Shown piece by piece: positions 39,557 to 40,866 of a stretch of 40,866 nucleotides of DNA. Location: positions 1 to 40,866 of the forward strand of contig NIUT01000048.1 of assembly GCA_002254365.1 (NCBI GenBank), in the 5' to 3' direction. Source of the DNA: Nitrospira sp. UW-LDO-01. GTDB taxonomy: Bacteria > Nitrospirota > Nitrospiria > Nitrospirales > Nitrospiraceae. The notes under the pieces were generated by a model. It was given only the letters and a program-made list of their open reading frames with translations, had not been told where the DNA came from and did no database searches. The position numbers were made by a program, and so were the translations under genes. Numbering within the stretch: position 1 is the first letter of the stretch; the number at the start of each line of letters is the position of its first letter.

Positions 39557-40754
39557 ATGCCTGACAAGAGACCGTGAGTACTGATTGTAGGCGGTGGATT
39601 CGGCGGGATGTATGCGGCGTTAGAATTTGAACGTGCGTTGGCGCGGGGAGCCGACCAGGACGTCACCCTTATCAACCATGATAATCGTTTCTTTTTACTC
39701 CGATGCTGCACGAGGTCGCCGCAACCGACCTCGATAGTACCAATATCGTCAGTACGATTCGTCGACTGCTCCGTCGGGTAACCTTTTTTCATGGCGAGAG
39801 CGACGCCATTGATCTCGAGCAGCGACGGGTTGAGGTGTCGCATGGGCATGAAAACCATTCCCATGCATCGCCCTACGACTACCTCGTGCTGGCCCTTGAG
39901 TCAACCACAACCTTCTACAATATCCCCTGCTTGGCCGACCGCGCGCTCACGATGAACTCGCTGAGCGACGCGGTTTTTCTGTAAAGCCCCCTCATCACAA
40001 ACCTGGAAGAGGCAGACTTTGAATGTGCGGCATCTCTCCGCGAACCCCTCCTGAATTTCGCCGTGGCTGGAGACGGGTTTACCGAATCGAAACCATCGCG
40101 GCCATGAATGACTTTCTGCGGGAGGCGGTGCCGTTCTTCCCACATATTCGAAACAACATGCTTCGGCTCATCCTGGTCAATTCGGGAAAGGCAATCTTGC
40201 CTGAATTCAGAGAGAAGCTTGGGACCTATGCGCAGCGAAAGCTCACGGAACAGAAGTTGGAAATCCATTCTAACTGTCAAGTCACCGCCGTAACGGACCG
40301 GGAGGTAACGCTCAGTAATGGGACGGCCGTGACGACCAATACGCTGGTCTGGACTGCCGGAATCAGCCCACACGCACTCTTGGACACACGACCGTGCCAG
40401 AAAGTGCGGGGCCGGATCCCTGTCAACGAGTACCTGGAAGTTCCCGAGTGGCCTGACGTCTTGGCCTTAATCGACTGTGCGGTCATGCCTGATCTCAAGA
40501 CGGGGACATCCCGCCCTCCGACCACGCAACACGAGCGACCTGAGGGAAAGGTAGCAGCAAAAAATACCCTAGTCAGCGTGAGAGGCGGTCGGATGAAACC
40601 GTTCCTCTACTCGACGATTGGGCTCCTGGCGCCCATCGGGAAACGAACCGGCGTCGCGAATATTCTCGGCGTAAACTTTTCAGGCTTCATTGCCTAGTGG
40701 TTGTGGCGGACAATCTATTTGTTGAAACTCCCTCAATTTAAAAAGAAAGCCTAG
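39557..40754 (+). pseudogene. ndh: Type II NADH dehydrogenase (NDH-2) pseudogene
   Basis: Starts 'MPDKRP', then a TGA at 39575-39577, then 'VLIVGGGFGGMYAALEFE', the FAD motif. A one-base loss in the T-run near 39691-39698 shifts the frame; 'TPMLHEVAATDLD' continues in the new one. A TAA at 39982-39984, another frameshift near 40086 ('AGDGFT' to 'IETIAAMNDF'), and TAG codons at 40695-40697 (in 'FSGFIA-stop-WLWRTIYL', normally WW) and 40752-40754 follow. At least six lesions make this clearly dead. The rest matches NDH-2 ('TLVWTAGI', 'KPFLYSTIGLLAPIGKRTGVANI'). Confidence 0.9.
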
Positions 40755-40866
40755 CCCGCATTATTCATGACGGTTCGTCACGAAACCGACAAGACGCCTT
40801 GCGAGACGGGCACGCGGAGGCCCGAGGGACCAAGGCGTACTTGAACAGTACGTCGAGGTCGCGAGG
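40755..40866. repeat. GC-rich intergenic sequence, possible dispersed repeat
   Basis: Contains GTACTTGAACAGTAC-like symmetry within 'GCGTACTTGAACAGTACGTC' and several CGAG/CGAGG steps. I recall similar sequence downstream of genes in Nitrospira genomes, but the window ends inside it, so only one copy is visible here. Confidence 0.4.

Noticed and set aside
1-40866. CRISPR array
   Set aside because: No regularly spaced direct repeats with unique spacers were seen; the repeats present are palindromic or dispersed leaders.

Overview
The window looks like a chromosomal segment of a Nitrospira-type bacterium (phylum Nitrospirota). This is inferred from moderately GC-rich DNA, from gene types I associate with that genus (PilZ-like and DUF6982-like small proteins, many short zinc-ribbon proteins, stand-alone receiver proteins, Slp-type lipoproteins, a coiled-coil porin) and from the layout of the sulfur-carrier locus. 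No rRNA or ribosomal-protein gene is present, so the assignment is not proven.

Layout. 0-4.6 kb is a loose region of small hypothetical genes with scars: a tRNA-Ser(UGA) followed at once by an integrase C-terminal remnant, a dead secreted nuclease (SNase-type) gene, a 45-residue membrane protein missed by simple ORF calling, a PilZ-like protein and a zinc ribbon. tRNA-Ser(GCU) follows at 4.65 kb. 4.9-8.6 kb holds housekeeping genes on the + strand: periplasmic FKBP isomerase, MFS transporter, cyclophilin and Sua5/TsaC. 8.7-18 kb is nearly all minus strand: DUF6982-like protein, a flavodiiron-type metallo-beta-lactamase protein, a TPR protein, a hypothetical, a DsbA-like lipoprotein, a DUF4926/DUF6883 pair, a MITE, and a run of overlapping genes (PLD nuclease, FAD monooxygenase, degenerate nucleotidyltransferase, TPM protein).

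18.1-23.4 kb is the most coherent and interesting block: thiS-like carrier, cysteine synthase, MoeB/ThiF, threonine synthase, a second ubiquitin-like carrier, a NIL-domain protein, a second MoeB/ThiF and a JAMM (M67) protease. Several genes overlap by 4 bases. Together these are the parts needed for amino-acid sulfuration by protein thiocarboxylates: an E1 activates a carrier C-terminus, the carrier thiocarboxylate donates sulfur to a PLP enzyme, and the JAMM protease trims the carrier tail or releases the product. The first carrier ends in Gly-Gly-Gly-Arg, so a tail-trimming step is plausible.

23.5-32 kb carries small secreted proteins, an Slp lipoprotein, a histidine kinase/NarL-type regulator pair, a ferritin-like protein with an altered metal site that overlaps a zinc-ribbon gene, a PAS-like regulator lacking its HTH, and a SpoIIAA-like/UspA fusion. 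32.2-40.9 kb contains an IS3 remnant, a porin followed by a 43-base perfect palindrome, three consecutive lipoprotein genes (Slp, a small one and an SPFH protein), and stand-alone receiver proteins. Upstream of the zinc-ribbon and receiver genes lie copies of a conserved ~76-base leader and of a decayed paralogous ORF. The window ends in an NDH-2 pseudogene with at least six lesions and a GC-rich intergenic sequence.

The right third is rich in duplicated and dying sequence, while 4.9-23.4 kb is compact and intact.
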